Shown here: piece by piece, positions 43,925 through 53,386 of the stretch
Layout of the letters: each line of letters begins with the position of its first letter
Position numbering within the stretch: position 1 is the stretch's first letter
Source: Hyphomicrobiales bacterium 4NK60-0047b
Lineage (GTDB): Bacteria > Pseudomonadota > Alphaproteobacteria > Rhizobiales > HXMU1428-3
Direction of reading: 5' to 3'
DNA: 62,342 bases
Assembly: GCA_040367435.1 (NCBI GenBank)
Contig: BAABWY010000010.1
Span: 1-62,342 of the forward strand
The notes under the pieces: model-generated
Databases searched by the model: none
The model's input: only the letters and a program-made list of their open reading frames with translations
What the model was told of the DNA's origin: nothing
Program-made: the position numbers and the translations under genes

Positions 43925-45514
43925 CTAACCATTAAGCTTCTCATTGATAAGAGCAACAGTTTCCTTCACTCCATAAAGCTCCACAAATGAGCCAAAACGC
44001 GGCCCCTGCGATTGACCAAGCAAGACTTCATAAAGTGCGGTAAACCAAGAGCGAAGCGGATCAAATTCATGGTGCTTGCCCACATCAAATACAATCTGCT
44101 GAAGTCCCTGACCGTCCAGACTTTCATCTGCTTCTTCAAATCGTTTAGCCAAATCTTCAATTGCCGTGCGCTCTAAATCTGTTGGCGCGCGGAACTCTTT
44201 GGTCGGCGCCACAAATTCATGGAAATAGTTGATAGCATAACCAACCATGCGATCAAGCTCAGGATGTGTCTCTGCTGTGGCGTCAGGTGCATAACGCTTA
44301 ATAAAACCCCAAAGCACTTCAGGCTCAGAGGCATTCGATGCGGAAACAAGATTAAGCAAGAGGTTATAGCTAATCGGCAATTGGCCAGAGGGCACCTCAC
44401 CACCATGGATATGCCAGGCAGGGTTTACCAGTTGGTCTTTTGGTTCTTGTCCAGAAAATTTGGTTGAAAATGTCAGGTACTCATCAACATTTTTCGGGAT
44501 CACATCAAAATATAGTCGCTTAGCTGTCTTAGGTTTTTGGAACATAAAGAGAGATAAACTCTCAGGGCTGGCATAAGTGAGCCATTCCTCAATAGTCAGG
44601 CCATTGCCTTTTGATTTAGAAATCTTCTCACCCTTTTCATCCAAAAAGAGTTCATAGTTAAATCCCTCAGGCGGCTTGCCACCAAGAGCTTTAGCAATCC
44701 GGCTAGACAAGTGCACGCTTTCAATATGGTCTTTACCCGCCATTTCATAAGAAACCCCAAGAGCGACCCACCGCATAGCCCAATCTGCTTTCCATTGGCA
44801 TTTCACATTGCCACCAGTCACGAGCGTTGTAACTTCTTCATCCGTTTCGGGGTCCTGATAGGTAACAGTACCAGCCTCTGCATCGCGGCCAATCATCGGT
44901 ACTTGTAAAACTTTGCCGCTATTCGGGCAAACAGGCAAAAATGGCGAATAAGTTGCCTGGCGCTCGGAGCCAAGAGTTGGCAAGATAATCTCCATCACCT
45001 TGTCATAGTTGTGCAGCATGGTGAGCAATGTCTCATCAAACTGACCAGACTTATAGCACTCAGTTGCAGAGAAAAATTCATACTCAAAACCAAATTGATC
45101 AAGAAAGCTCTGTAACCGTGCGTTATTATGGTGAGCGAAACTTTCATGGGTCGCAAACGGATCAGGTACAGCTGTCAAAGGCTTGTCTAAATACTCAGAG
45201 AGCATTTCTGCATTTGGCACATTGGTTGGAACCTTGCGAAATCCATCCATATCATCCGAAAAACAAATGAAACGTGTCGGAATTTTATCTTCTGTGAGAA
45301 CTCTAAAGGCATGACGCACCATAGATGTTCGCACCACTTCACCAAAGGTACCAATGTGCGGTAAACCTGAAGGGCCATAGCCCGTTTCAAATATAATAGG
45401 AGAAGAAGGCGCTGTCTCTTTTTGTTTCGACAACCGTTTGACAATCTTGCGAGCTTCTTCAAATGGCCAAGCTTTACTATCTTCAGCGAATGTTTTTAGC
45501 GCACCGTCACTCAT
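43925..45514 (-). CDS. lysS: Class I lysyl-tRNA synthetase
   Basis: A 529-residue aminoacyl-tRNA synthetase that charges tRNA-Lys. It is the class I (archaeal-type) enzyme, shown by [14 protein letters not shown] (HIG at 53-55) and the KMSKS-like [10 protein letters not shown] (about 297-305), and by [14 protein letters not shown] in the anticodon-binding part. This class, unlike the class II LysRS of most bacteria, is usual in alphaproteobacteria and supports the taxonomic guess. The ATG at 45514 is the only good start. A clean terminator follows. It is an essential single-gene unit. Confidence 0.96.
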   Translation of the reverse strand: MSDGALKTFAEDSKAWPFEEARKIVKRLSKQKETAPSSPIIFETGYGPSGLPHIGTFGEVVRTSMVRHAFRVLTEDKIPTRFICFSDDMDGFRKVPTNVPNAEMLSEYLDKPLTAVPDPFATHESFAHHNNARLQSFLDQFGFEYEFFSATECYKSGQFDETLLTMLHNYDKVMEIILPTLGSERQATYSPFLPVCPNSGKVLQVPMIGRDAEAGTVTYQDPETDEEVTTLVTGGNVKCQWKADWAMRWVALGVSYEMAGKDHIESVHLSSRIAKALGGKPPEGFNYELFLDEKGEKISKSKGNGLTIEEWLTYASPESLSLFMFQKPKTAKRLYFDVIPKNVDEYLTFSTKFSGQEPKDQLVNPAWHIHGGEVPSGQLPISYNLLLNLVSASNASEPEVLWGFIKRYAPDATAETHPELDRMVGYAINYFHEFVAPTKEFRAPTDLERTAIEDLAKRFEEADESLDGQGLQQIVFDVGKHHEFDPLRSWFTALYEVLLGQSQGPRFGSFVELYGVKETVALINEKLNG

Positions 45515-45791
45515 GATTATTTCTATAACCCTTTAAAATAAATAATAAATTTTTATATGGTCTTAAGGCTAAATTGACATAAAATGCAATCTAGATTGAC
45601 CTTTAGCCATAAAATGAAAATGGGATTGCCAATAAAGTGGGCAAATCAAAAATTCTATATGAAGTCTGGACCCTATTTGAGTGTACAAATTTCGTCAATA
45701 ATAGATATTTTATAATACTCGACGTGAATTAAGAGTTTAGCTAGGGTTTAGGCCCTAAAAGAAAGTAAGAGTTACTAACAAGGAGAGGCAA

Positions 45792-46205
45792 GTGTCCCTT
45801 AATTTATCAATCCATGAAGCTTTAATTTATACAATGCTCACAATGTCTGGTGTGGATCGAGATATTTCAGATACAGAGTTAGGGCGCATTGGCGCAGTCG
45901 TGAAAAATTCTCCGGTCTTCGAAGATTTTGATATTGAGTTGCTAACAAAAGTTTCAGCCAAATGCGGCGAAGATCTTGGTAAGGAAAATGGATTAAGTGA
46001 AGTTCTTGCAGCCATTGCCATTGCCATCCCTGAGAAACTAAGAGAAACAGCCTACGCATTTGCAGTGGAGATAGCGATTATTGACCGCAAAGTAGAAAGA
46101 GAAGAAATTCGTTTTCTTCAAATGCTCCGCGATAGTCTGCATCTGGATAAATTAGTAACAGCAGCTATTGAGCGCGGTGCAAGAGCAAGGCATAGAAAAA
46201 TCTAA
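45792..46205 (+). CDS. TerB-like (tellurite-resistance fold) protein
   Basis: A 137-residue all-helical protein of the TerB-like family: LIYTMLTMSGVDRDISDTEL, ALAVEI-like AYAFAVEIAIIDRKVEREE with paired acidic residues that could bind metal. The GTG start at 45792 follows a strong AGGAGAG ribosome site. It is a common conserved alphaproteobacterial protein of unknown role; tellurite resistance should not be assumed. It is convergent with the Tat repeat protein gene, with two intergenic repeat copies between them. Confidence 0.88.
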   Translation: MSLNLSIHEALIYTMLTMSGVDRDISDTELGRIGAVVKNSPVFEDFDIELLTKVSAKCGEDLGKENGLSEVLAAIAIAIPEKLRETAYAFAVEIAIIDRKVEREEIRFLQMLRDSLHLDKLVTAAIERGARARHRKI

Positions 46206-46245
46206 ACTCTCTTCTTTAAGAGGAAAACAAAGAACTAAAGATACG

Positions 46246-46395
46246 GCGAAGAAGTGACGCCACTTCGGCGTCATGACATGGCAGCTTGCTGCCCGGGGCA
46301 GGCGCCGTCCAACGGAGGGCCTGCCGCTTTATCAGCGCGGTTGCTGGTGGGCAACCTAAAGCGCCACTAAAAAGCAATAGCCATGAGAGAAAAAC
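46246..46395 (+). repeat. Modular intergenic repeat, copy A1
   Basis: Begins CGAAGAAGTGACGCC, then a hairpin GACGCCACTTCGGCGTC, GACATGG, a second hairpin GGCAGCTTGCTGCC, a changed GCAGGCGCCG, AACGGAGGGC, a long variable stem (46317-46330 with 46348-46355) and the conserved end AATAGCCATGAGAGAAAA. Shares these blocks in order with copies at 46411, 51235, 61403. Confidence 0.75.
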
Positions 46396-46410
46396 TACAA
46401 TTTCACCAGA

Positions 46411-46512
46411 CGAAGAAGGAGTGACGCCACTTCGGCGACAGGACATGGCGTAGCGAGAGCGAAGCCCGGCGCAAGCGCCGCCCCAGCGGAGTGCCTTTTG
46501 CGTTAGAAAAAG
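46411..46512 (+). repeat. Modular intergenic repeat, copy A2
   Basis: Begins CGAAGAAGGAGTGACGCC, then TTCGGCGACAGGACATGGC, and the hairpin CCGGCGCAAGCGCCG and CCCC(A)GCGGAG. It ends in GCGTTAGAAAAAG and lacks the perfect TAGCCGTGAGAG end of other copies. Directly follows copy A1 in the same orientation. Confidence 0.72.
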
Positions 46513-46531
46513 AACAGCACGTGAGCTAAAA

Positions 46532-47884
46532 CTAGAGACTAACATTTCCATAAACGGCCAAGTTTAGAAACGCTTCTGAACTTGATTTGGTAAGGTCTGG
46601 CCCAATTGGTTTCTCAAGGTCCATGGCGCGCACACCACCTTTTTTTGCGCCTGTAATCATATTCGTAGCAATGAGTGCGTAACCAGCTTCTGTGTGGGTT
46701 GAAACACCAATACCAATTTGCACATCACGAACGAGATTATTATTCACAGTAACCTGACGCATATATTTTCCATAGCCAAGAGAGATGCCAAGCCCTGGTA
46801 CTTTTTCAACCACATTGCCAGTGACCATTGTATCCGCTTCAACAGCGATGCCTATGGCTGCATTGCCTTTGTATTTCTTCAGATTACGAATGAGGTTGCC
46901 AGTGGCAGTCGCTAAGCGTCCCCCTTCGTTAAAGTTGGTAATGGAAATACCAACATGAGCATCATCGACCATATTGTTAGAAATGATCGTGCCTTCAAAG
47001 CCAAATTCTGAATAAAGCGCAACTTCTCCAAGTTTCGAACAACTATTATTTAGAATTTGAATGTTATCAGCAGCGTTACCCCGAACAGCAGAAAAAGCGC
47101 AATCACTAATCACATTATTAGAAACGATCACATTTCCCGCTCGGTAAACATTCACACCATTTCCATTTTGACCTGAGCCACCATCTTTTGTTTTGATGCG
47201 GTGAATATGGTTCTGAGAAACAATCGTCCCATCAGTTCCCTTTTTAGAGCGCCAAACCAGAATGCCATTATTGCTACAGTCCGTGACATGGTTGTGCGAT
47301 ATTTCTAATTGAGAGGAATCCGTCGCAAAAATCCCAGCTGAGCCGCATAGGCTAATTTTGTTGGCATGGATATGCCCGCCACAATTTTGTAAACTCAAAC
47401 CGTTGAGCAAACCATCTCTAATAAAGCAGTGCTCTATGAGGAGGTTGGGAATATTATTGAAGCTTAAGAGACCATTCGTCGAACCGCCTGTAAATCCACG
47501 CGATCCACCATCAAACACTAAATATTGTAAAGTGGCAGTTGAGAGGTCTTTTGCTGAAATGAATGACGCCCCCTTAGAGAACTGAAGAACAGTCTCTCCG
47601 TAAACGCCTTCAATATGTGAACCGGCTCTTAAAGTGAGAGGCCCTGTGAGAAACCTGCCACCTGGCAAGGTGAGCTTGACCTTGTTCTTTGCGGCCAAAT
47701 CGATAGCAGCTTGCAGTTTAGCTGTCTGATCAGCTTTTGCATTTGGTACAAGACCAGTAGCTGTGAACGAGAGAGAAGCCAGTTTTATAGGCTTAGTGGC
47801 TTTTGCTTCAGCACTATTTGCAAGCGTAGCTCCAGCTGCAAGTGGAAGAGAGCCTAAGAGTAGGTCACGTCGATTTACACTCAT
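46532..47884 (-). CDS. Tat-exported right-handed repeat protein (TIGR03808 type)
   Basis: A 450-residue protein with a twin-arginine signal (MSVNRRDLLLGSLPLAAGA, cut near SAEA). The mature protein consists of short repeated beta-helix turns in the style of pectate lyases (HANKISLCGSAGIFATDSSQ, ISHNHVTDCSNNGILVWRSK, GNVIVSNNVISDCAFSAVRG). This matches the twin-arginine repeat protein family of Rhizobiales (TIGR03808), whose function is unknown; a carbohydrate-binding or -cleaving role is possible by fold. It folds in the cytoplasm before export. It is a single leftward gene. Confidence 0.9.
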   Translation of the reverse strand: MSVNRRDLLLGSLPLAAGATLANSAEAKATKPIKLASLSFTATGLVPNAKADQTAKLQAAIDLAAKNKVKLTLPGGRFLTGPLTLRAGSHIEGVYGETVLQFSKGASFISAKDLSTATLQYLVFDGGSRGFTGGSTNGLLSFNNIPNLLIEHCFIRDGLLNGLSLQNCGGHIHANKISLCGSAGIFATDSSQLEISHNHVTDCSNNGILVWRSKKGTDGTIVSQNHIHRIKTKDGGSGQNGNGVNVYRAGNVIVSNNVISDCAFSAVRGNAADNIQILNNSCSKLGEVALYSEFGFEGTIISNNMVDDAHVGISITNFNEGGRLATATGNLIRNLKKYKGNAAIGIAVEADTMVTGNVVEKVPGLGISLGYGKYMRQVTVNNNLVRDVQIGIGVSTHTEAGYALIATNMITGAKKGGVRAMDLEKPIGPDLTKSSSEAFLNLAVYGNVSL

Positions 47885-48077
47885 AAATTTATAAACCTTA
47901 AGTATATGGGCACCAAATGAATGTATTATTACATTTAATGAAGTTTGTTAACCATAATAAAACGATTTTCTGCTTAGCCTTTATAAGTTTACACGAAGAG
48001 GGAAGACCATAGAAAGGGCATATTTATCCGTATACGGCGTACGTGCCTTTTATATGATGTGAAGTGCGGTAAAACTG

Positions 48078-49271
48078 ATGACAGTTGAGAATGGTTTAAC
48101 TCAACAATTAAAAAAGAAGGTAAAGCTATTTGAAGCCATTGTTGATGTAACACAAGATGGCATTATAGTCTTCAACCATCTTTTCCAGGTTGTGTATAGC
48201 AACGCAAATGCTGGCCGATTGATTGGCGCTGCACCTGAAGAGTTGCGCGGAAAACATCTTTCTACTTTCATTCCAAAAGATAGCCACAAAAAACACGAAA
48301 AACTAGTCACTATGTTTTCAGAATCTGAAGATGTAAACCAAAACCTTGACGATAGGAATGAAATCAAATGTTGCCGTATAAATGGTGAAGAGTTTCCTGC
48401 AAAAATAACCATTAATAAATACACCATAAGCGATCAAAAAGCCTACATTGTTTCTTTAAGAGATATGTCGGATATGGATACAGCCGAAAATGAAACCAAA
48501 ATTGCCGAGCTTGGTCAATTTCGAGAACAGCAACAAAAAAAATGTTCAGCTAAAACTTTGCAAATCAGTATGGAAAAAGCCATCACACAAATAGCAAAAA
48601 CCGCCCAAGCTGTAAAAGATACCTGCGGCAACCGTTACGTTGAAGAACAAATGGCGCAAATCCTACAAAATTCATTTACTGCTATGAGTGTTAGCCAGAA
48701 AGCAGCCTTTTATTCAGATACTGGACACACAACAGATCAGTACAATCTGGTTGATCAATCTCTAGCTGGTGCTCTTGAGCGCATAAAGACTATCATTGAA
48801 GAAGAAATACAGGGTAAAGATATTGCCTTGGCATGGGACATCCCTGGTTCCGCTAAGAAGTTTAAATTACAGGATTGTCAAAGAGTTGAGCAGGTTTTTT
48901 ATAACATTGTTGAACATGCAACCCGAAATATCAGGAAGGGCCAAATTACCTTCCAACTTGATCAACTTATGGTGGATGAGAATAAGAACCTTACTATGAA
49001 TTTTGAATGTCGCAATCCTCAGTTTGGTATTGCCCAACAAACAATGAATCGAGTTTTAGGTGCAATTTCAGCTAAAACTGTGCCTGAAGTAGAAGAGTTG
49101 AAAAATGGTGGAAAATGCCTAAGACTTGCAAAACAAATGGCTGAGGAAAATGGTGGAAGCCTGAGAGTGGTAACTCACCCCATTAACGGTACACATATTT
49201 ATCTCCAATTAACCGAACCTTTGCTGCAAACATTGGCAGATAAAGTGACCAACATAGAAGTCAATAACTAG
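48078..49271 (+). CDS. PAS protein with degenerate histidine-kinase-like region
   Basis: A 397-residue soluble protein. A PAS domain (~12-130) is clear: FEAIVDVTQDGIIVFNHLFQ, VYSNANAGRLIGAAPEELRG. A coiled coil follows (~135-165). Residues ~165-390 resemble a histidine kinase transmitter: an N-box-like FYNIVEHATRNIRKG and a last box RLAKQMAEENGGSLRVVTHP. The usual phosphorylated His motif is missing (no HEIR-type sequence), and the GLGL box is reduced to GGKCLRLA. It is probably a sensor without kinase activity, or a phosphotransfer-like partner of another kinase. The ATG at 48078 lies 193 nt after the divergent Tat gene. Confidence 0.75.
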   Translation: MTVENGLTQQLKKKVKLFEAIVDVTQDGIIVFNHLFQVVYSNANAGRLIGAAPEELRGKHLSTFIPKDSHKKHEKLVTMFSESEDVNQNLDDRNEIKCCRINGEEFPAKITINKYTISDQKAYIVSLRDMSDMDTAENETKIAELGQFREQQQKKCSAKTLQISMEKAITQIAKTAQAVKDTCGNRYVEEQMAQILQNSFTAMSVSQKAAFYSDTGHTTDQYNLVDQSLAGALERIKTIIEEEIQGKDIALAWDIPGSAKKFKLQDCQRVEQVFYNIVEHATRNIRKGQITFQLDQLMVDENKNLTMNFECRNPQFGIAQQTMNRVLGAISAKTVPEVEELKNGGKCLRLAKQMAEENGGSLRVVTHPINGTHIYLQLTEPLLQTLADKVTNIEVNN

Positions 49272-49283
49272 TGGCTTTAATTT

Positions 49284-50264
49284 TCAGAGAGCTTCAAAAA
49301 TTTTATCAGCTGCAAGAGTTGCAGTTAAAGTTCCAGAACGCACATCAGCTTCGCACATCTCAATCAGTTGGATTATTCCATCATTTTCACTAAGCCTTGC
49401 GAGTAGGCGAGCTTCAACCATTTCACGCATCCAGGTAGCGGCTTGATTATTTCTTTTCTCCTCAAATTCACCGCTTGCTGAAAGGGCTGTTCGGTGTGTT
49501 TCAATATTTTCCCATAAATGATCAAGTCCCTGCCCAGTTAAGCCTGAAATTGTAATAACAGGAGGAGACCAGTTTTTACTCTGCGGTGTTAAAATATGCA
49601 AAGCCGCACGATATTCACTGGCAGCTTGTTTAGCACGCATCTCATTTTCACCATCAGCTTTATTGACGGCAATCATATCAGCAATTTCTAATATGCCTTT
49701 CTTGATGCCTTGCAATTCATCACCAGCACCAGGCAACATGAGGCAAAGGAAGAAATCGACCATTTCAGCAACAGCCGTTTCAGATTGCCCAACACCAACG
49801 GTTTCAATTAAGAGAACATCAAACCCAGCGGCTTCGCAAAGGGCCATCGTTTCTCTTGTTTTCTTTGTCACCCCGCCAAGTGTGCCTGATGTGGGGGATG
49901 GGCGAATAAAAGCATTTGGCTCAACACTAAGATTTTGCATGCGTGTTTTATCACCAAGGATAGAACCGCCAGTAACAGAAGAACTAGGGTCGACTGCCAG
50001 CACTGCAACTTTTTTCCCAATGCTAGTAAGGTACAATCCAAGTGCTTCAATTGTGGTTGATTTCCCAACACCAGGAACACCAGTAATCCCAACTCGCAAA
50101 GCTTTGCCAGCGTTGGGAAGAAGTCTTAACAAAAGCTCTTGCGCTTTTTTCCGATGCTCACTTTTCTGGCTTTCAACCAACGTGATAGCTCTGGCCAGAA
50201 CTGTACGGTTGCCTGCCAAAATACCAGTTTCAAAGTCTTCAATGGTTTGCGGTGCTTTTATCAT
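49284..50264 (-). CDS. meaB: Methylmalonyl-CoA mutase-associated GTPase
   Basis: A 326-residue G3E GTPase of the MeaB/ArgK type that guards the B12 cofactor of methylmalonyl-CoA mutase. Motifs: Walker A GITGVPGVGKSTTIEALG, VLAVDPSSSVTGGSILGDKT, LIETVGVGQSETAVA (G3), and NKADGENEMRA for guanine binding. The full length fits. It is convergent with the PAS gene, 12 nt between the stops. The mutase genes themselves are not in the window. Divergent from the YqaA-type gene across a 333-nt gap. Confidence 0.94.
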   Translation of the reverse strand: MIKAPQTIEDFETGILAGNRTVLARAITLVESQKSEHRKKAQELLLRLLPNAGKALRVGITGVPGVGKSTTIEALGLYLTSIGKKVAVLAVDPSSSVTGGSILGDKTRMQNLSVEPNAFIRPSPTSGTLGGVTKKTRETMALCEAAGFDVLLIETVGVGQSETAVAEMVDFFLCLMLPGAGDELQGIKKGILEIADMIAVNKADGENEMRAKQAASEYRAALHILTPQSKNWSPPVITISGLTGQGLDHLWENIETHRTALSASGEFEEKRNNQAATWMREMVEARLLARLSENDGIIQLIEMCEADVRSGTLTATLAADKIFEAL

Positions 50265-50597
50265 GAGCTACAGTCACAGTTACAAAGGGGGTTAAAAGGG
50301 TTGTATAGTTGAGGATTGAGAAATTTCAACAATATATATTTAATCTAGCTAATCAAAGAAACAGAGTATCAATCACTCTAAAATCCACATTTAGGGTTGA
50401 AAACCGTACTAAAAATTGGAAATTAAGACAAAAAATCAAAAATTCAGCATTAAATGATGTCATCCATCGGTGTTTTCTAAGCTAAATAAAATGTACGAAT
50501 GTCCAACCACAAAATAAATGACAACAGGGGCTTTAATTTCTGTCATATTCCACATACATAAAGAACAATAATCTAAAATTTTATCAGGTAGTCCTCA
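50265..50597. other. Divergent gap between meaB and the YqaA-type gene
   Basis: 333 A+T-rich bases that must contain promoters for both flanking genes. No RNA gene, strong hairpin, repeat copy or riboswitch was recognised. Confidence 0.4.
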
Positions 50598-51185
50598 ATG
50601 ATCACTTTAGACGAAGAAAAAATACGCAAAGGCGCGACATCACGTCGTGCATATGGCCTGTTGTCTGCGGTTTCATTTCTGGAAAGTGCAATTCTTCCTC
50701 TTCCTGTCGATGCTGTTTCTATTCCAATGATGTTGGGTGCCCCTTCAAAAGCGTTTAGAGTGGCACACGTCGCGCTCATAACATCAGTTCTAGGTGGTTT
50801 GTTAGGATATTTTATTGGCTATCTTTTCTTTGAAGGCTTTGGTGATAAAATTATAACTTATTACGGACTGACAGAACAATTTGAAGAGTTTCAACAAACA
50901 ACTAAAAACGATTGGTGGAAAGCAGCTATTGCCATTTTTGGCGCAGCAATCACCCCAATTCCTTTTAAACTTGTGTGCATCGGCTCAGGTGTGATGGGTG
51001 TGAATTTACCCATGTTTATTGCAGTCGCCATGCTGGGCCGTGCAATTAGATTTTATTTTTTCGCTATTGTCTTTAAATATCTCGGTCGTCCAGTGAGAGA
51101 CTTTGCCTTAAGGCATCTCAAATTAGTTGGCTCATTAACAATGATAATCATGATCCTGGGCTTCCTAAGCATCTATTGGCTGTAA
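50598..51185 (+). CDS. YqaA-type VTT-domain membrane protein
   Basis: A 195-residue inner-membrane protein of the VTT/DedA superfamily, YqaA branch. The key re-entrant motif is visible: SFLESAILPLPVDAVSIPMM, then TSVLGGLLGYFIGYLFFEGF, and a second half-motif AAITPIPFKLVCIGSGVMGV, and ARIRFYFFA-like LGRAIRFYFFAIVFKYLG. DedA-superfamily proteins act in lipid scrambling and membrane homeostasis. The ATG at 50598 has an AGG-type site (TCAGGTAG). It is convergent with the isochorismatase-like gene, with a repeat copy between. Confidence 0.9.
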   Translation: MITLDEEKIRKGATSRRAYGLLSAVSFLESAILPLPVDAVSIPMMLGAPSKAFRVAHVALITSVLGGLLGYFIGYLFFEGFGDKIITYYGLTEQFEEFQQTTKNDWWKAAIAIFGAAITPIPFKLVCIGSGVMGVNLPMFIAVAMLGRAIRFYFFAIVFKYLGRPVRDFALRHLKLVGSLTMIIMILGFLSIYWL

Positions 51186-51234
51186 TCCTTTTGGATATTA
51201 GGAGAAGCCCCCTCCATTCAATATCCTCACCATA

Positions 51235-51350
51235 CAAAGAAGGAGTTCAGCCCATTTCGGGGTGAAGGACATGACGCCAGAGGCGTCCGGCGCAAGCGCC
51301 GCCCCTCGGAGGCCTATGAGCTTTAGCTCATAGAATAGCCGTGAGAGAAA
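51235..51350 (+). repeat. Modular intergenic repeat, copy B
   Basis: Begins AAAGAAGGAGTTCAGCCC, hairpin-forming TTTCGGGGTGAAGGACATG, hairpin GACGCCAGAGGCGTC, then CCGGCGCAAGCGCCG, CCCCTCGGAGGC, a variable stem (CTATGAGC with GCTCATAG) and the end AATAGCCGTGAGAGAAA. It lies between convergent genes and has the same orientation as the others. Confidence 0.78.
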
Positions 51351-51364
51351 TAGAGAGAAAAACT

Positions 51365-51919
51365 TCAAACAATCAACTCACGAAGAGCTTTAAAAGCTTT
51401 GCAATCATAGCGCTCGATCCATTCAAATAAAACCATTTCTGTTGTAACCAAATGAATGCCAGCAGCACTCATGCGAGCTAAAGCTGTCTCTACTGATTTT
51501 GGATCCCGGCTACCAACACTATCGGTTACAATAAACACATCATGACCAGCAGCTTTGATTTCAAGAGCAGTTTGCAGCACGCAAACATGGGCTTCACAGC
51601 CAGTTAAAACAAAAGAGTGGCGACAAAGTTTAGATAGTTCAGAAATGTAATCCTTAAAGGTTTCATCCTTCATGGCTGAAAAACTGGTTTTATCAATAAT
51701 CTGAGCAGACCCATGGGTGGCATCACTCACCTCGCTTAGAGTTAAGCCTAGGCCAGGGGAATATTGTTCTGTTATAACTATTGGAACAGAAAGATGATCT
51801 GCAGCTTTAATGAGGCGAATAGAATTATCAATAACTTGTTCTCGATTTGAGATCGCAGGCATTAATTTTTCTTGCTCATCAATAATTATCAAAGATGAAG
51901 ATAATGCATTTAATATCAT
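51365..51919 (-). CDS. Isochorismatase-family hydrolase
   Basis: A 184-residue cysteine hydrolase of the isochorismatase-like superfamily (YcaC branch by feel). Catalytic Asp in SLIIIDEQEKL, Lys in IIDKTSFSAM, Cys in VLTGCEAHVCVLQTALEI; the triad Asp-Lys-Cys is complete. The substrate may be an amide or an isochorismate-like compound, unresolved. The ATG at 51919 is chosen over a TTG at 51934; neither has a strong ribosome site. It is convergent to the YqaA-type gene. Downstream of dapE by ~220 nt on the same strand, with no sign of co-transcription. Confidence 0.9.
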   Translation of the reverse strand: MILNALSSSLIIIDEQEKLMPAISNREQVIDNSIRLIKAADHLSVPIVITEQYSPGLGLTLSEVSDATHGSAQIIDKTSFSAMKDETFKDYISELSKLCRHSFVLTGCEAHVCVLQTALEIKAAGHDVFIVTDSVGSRDPKSVETALARMSAAGIHLVTTEMVLFEWIERYDCKAFKALRELIV

Positions 51920-52158
51920 AATAATTTTTCTCAAATAAAATCATTGCTCTTGAATAAAAAAGAGCAAATCATGAATGGTAAAAGATTTTACACCTCAAGA
52001 TTTAATAAAAATGGTGCTGTTAAATATTCAGCAAAAAAGACTGATTAAAAAATATTAATCAGTATTAAAATAACAAAAATAAGAAAATAAATCAAAGGTC
52101 TAAGACTTAGAACGTCTTTAAAATTACTAGAGAAATATTTATATGATTTGCTAAAGCT

Positions 52159-53310
52159 TTAGGCGAAGTAGTAATTAAGAAATTTCTCATATATCTCTGT
52201 GAGTTGCACCATATCTTTAAGAGATACGTTCTCATTTATTTGATGGATGGTTGCATTAGAAAGGCCCAATTCAACCACCGGACATACATTTTTAATAAAG
52301 CGAGCGTCTGAAGTTCCACCGGATGTTGAGAGGCTGGGTTGCATATTTGTGACCTCAAAAATTGAGCGAGTTAAGGTCTCAATCCACGGGCCAGGCTCAG
52401 TCACGAAGCAATCTGCACTCCGCTGAAACTTCAGCGAAAAATCAAGATCCTTATCAATAAGAGCTGTAGTAACTTGTCTCTGTATAAGAGCTTCAAGTTC
52501 GGCCGCTGTAAATGTATCATTGTAACGGATGTTAAAATGACAACGGGCTTCTGATGGGATGACATTCACCGTCTTATTGCCCACATCAACAGAAGTGATT
52601 TCCAAATGAGAGGGAAGAAAATGCGGCGTCCCCTCATCAAGTTCTTCTTTCTTAAGTTCAACTAAAGCAAGTGCAATACCATCAATCGGATTAGAAGCTA
52701 AATGTGGGTAAGCCACATGACCTTGTTTTCCTTTAACGGTTAGCCAGCCATTTAAAGATCCTCGTCTGCCAATTTTAATCGCTTCGCCTACAAAGCTTGG
52801 GTTTGTCGGCTCTCCAACAATGGCATGGGTTGGTTGAATGTTTTGTTCCTTAAGCCACTCAAGCATTTTAACTGTGCCGTTGATCGCAGGTCCTTCTTCA
52901 TCACCAGTAATAAGAAATGAGATCGTCCCTTTAAAATTAGGATGTTTAATATGCTCTAGCGCAGCAGCTAAAAAACAGGCAATCCCTCCTTTCATATCAG
53001 CTGAGCCTCTGCCATATAATTTTCCATCATGGATCTCACCGGAAAACGGAGGATAGGTCCAAAGAGATAAATCTCCAGGGTCAACGACATCAGTATGCCC
53101 CGCAAACATCAAGTGAGGATGACCTGAACCGAATTGCGCATAAAGATTGTCAACATCAGCTGTTCCTTCTTCAGTAAAAGGAAGCCGCGTGCAAGAAAAC
53201 CCCGCTTTTGATAGGTGAGTTTCAAGGTAAGTTAGCGCTCCGCCTTCAATAGGGGTAACGCTTTCACAAGCAATGAGTTCCTGAGTATATTTAATGGCTG
53301 TATCAGACAT
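52159..53310 (-). CDS. dapE: Succinyl-diaminopimelate desuccinylase
   Basis: A 383-residue di-zinc peptidase of the M20 family that removes succinate from N-succinyl-LL-diaminopimelate in lysine and peptidoglycan synthesis. Motifs: HLMFAGHTDVVDPGD (metal His and Asp), YGRGSADMKGGIACFLAA (bridging Asp), TGDEEGPAINGT (catalytic Glu) and TSGGTSDARFIK. The full length fits. It is the last gene of a leftward operon that begins with dapD and also includes two DUF805 genes. The gene before it is 76 nt away. Confidence 0.95.
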   Translation of the reverse strand: MSDTAIKYTQELIACESVTPIEGGALTYLETHLSKAGFSCTRLPFTEEGTADVDNLYAQFGSGHPHLMFAGHTDVVDPGDLSLWTYPPFSGEIHDGKLYGRGSADMKGGIACFLAAALEHIKHPNFKGTISFLITGDEEGPAINGTVKMLEWLKEQNIQPTHAIVGEPTNPSFVGEAIKIGRRGSLNGWLTVKGKQGHVAYPHLASNPIDGIALALVELKKEELDEGTPHFLPSHLEITSVDVGNKTVNVIPSEARCHFNIRYNDTFTAAELEALIQRQVTTALIDKDLDFSLKFQRSADCFVTEPGPWIETLTRSIFEVTNMQPSLSTSGGTSDARFIKNVCPVVELGLSNATIHQINENVSLKDMVQLTEIYEKFLNYYFA

Positions 53311-53386
53311 AGTTTTTGTTCTTCTAAAATTTATAATGTTAATGAATGAGGTGTTGGGCTTTGTTTATAATGATGCGGATAAAACC

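Larger units (their letters stand above)
46206..46531. other. Convergent gap filled by two intergenic repeat copies
   Basis: 326 bases between the stops of the TerB-like and Tat repeat genes. Almost all of it consists of two adjacent copies of the modular hairpin-rich repeat described separately. No gene or classical terminator is seen. Confidence 0.7.

Noticed and set aside
45792-46205. Tellurite-resistance function for the TerB-like protein
   Set aside because: No other ter gene is present; the fold alone does not predict resistance.
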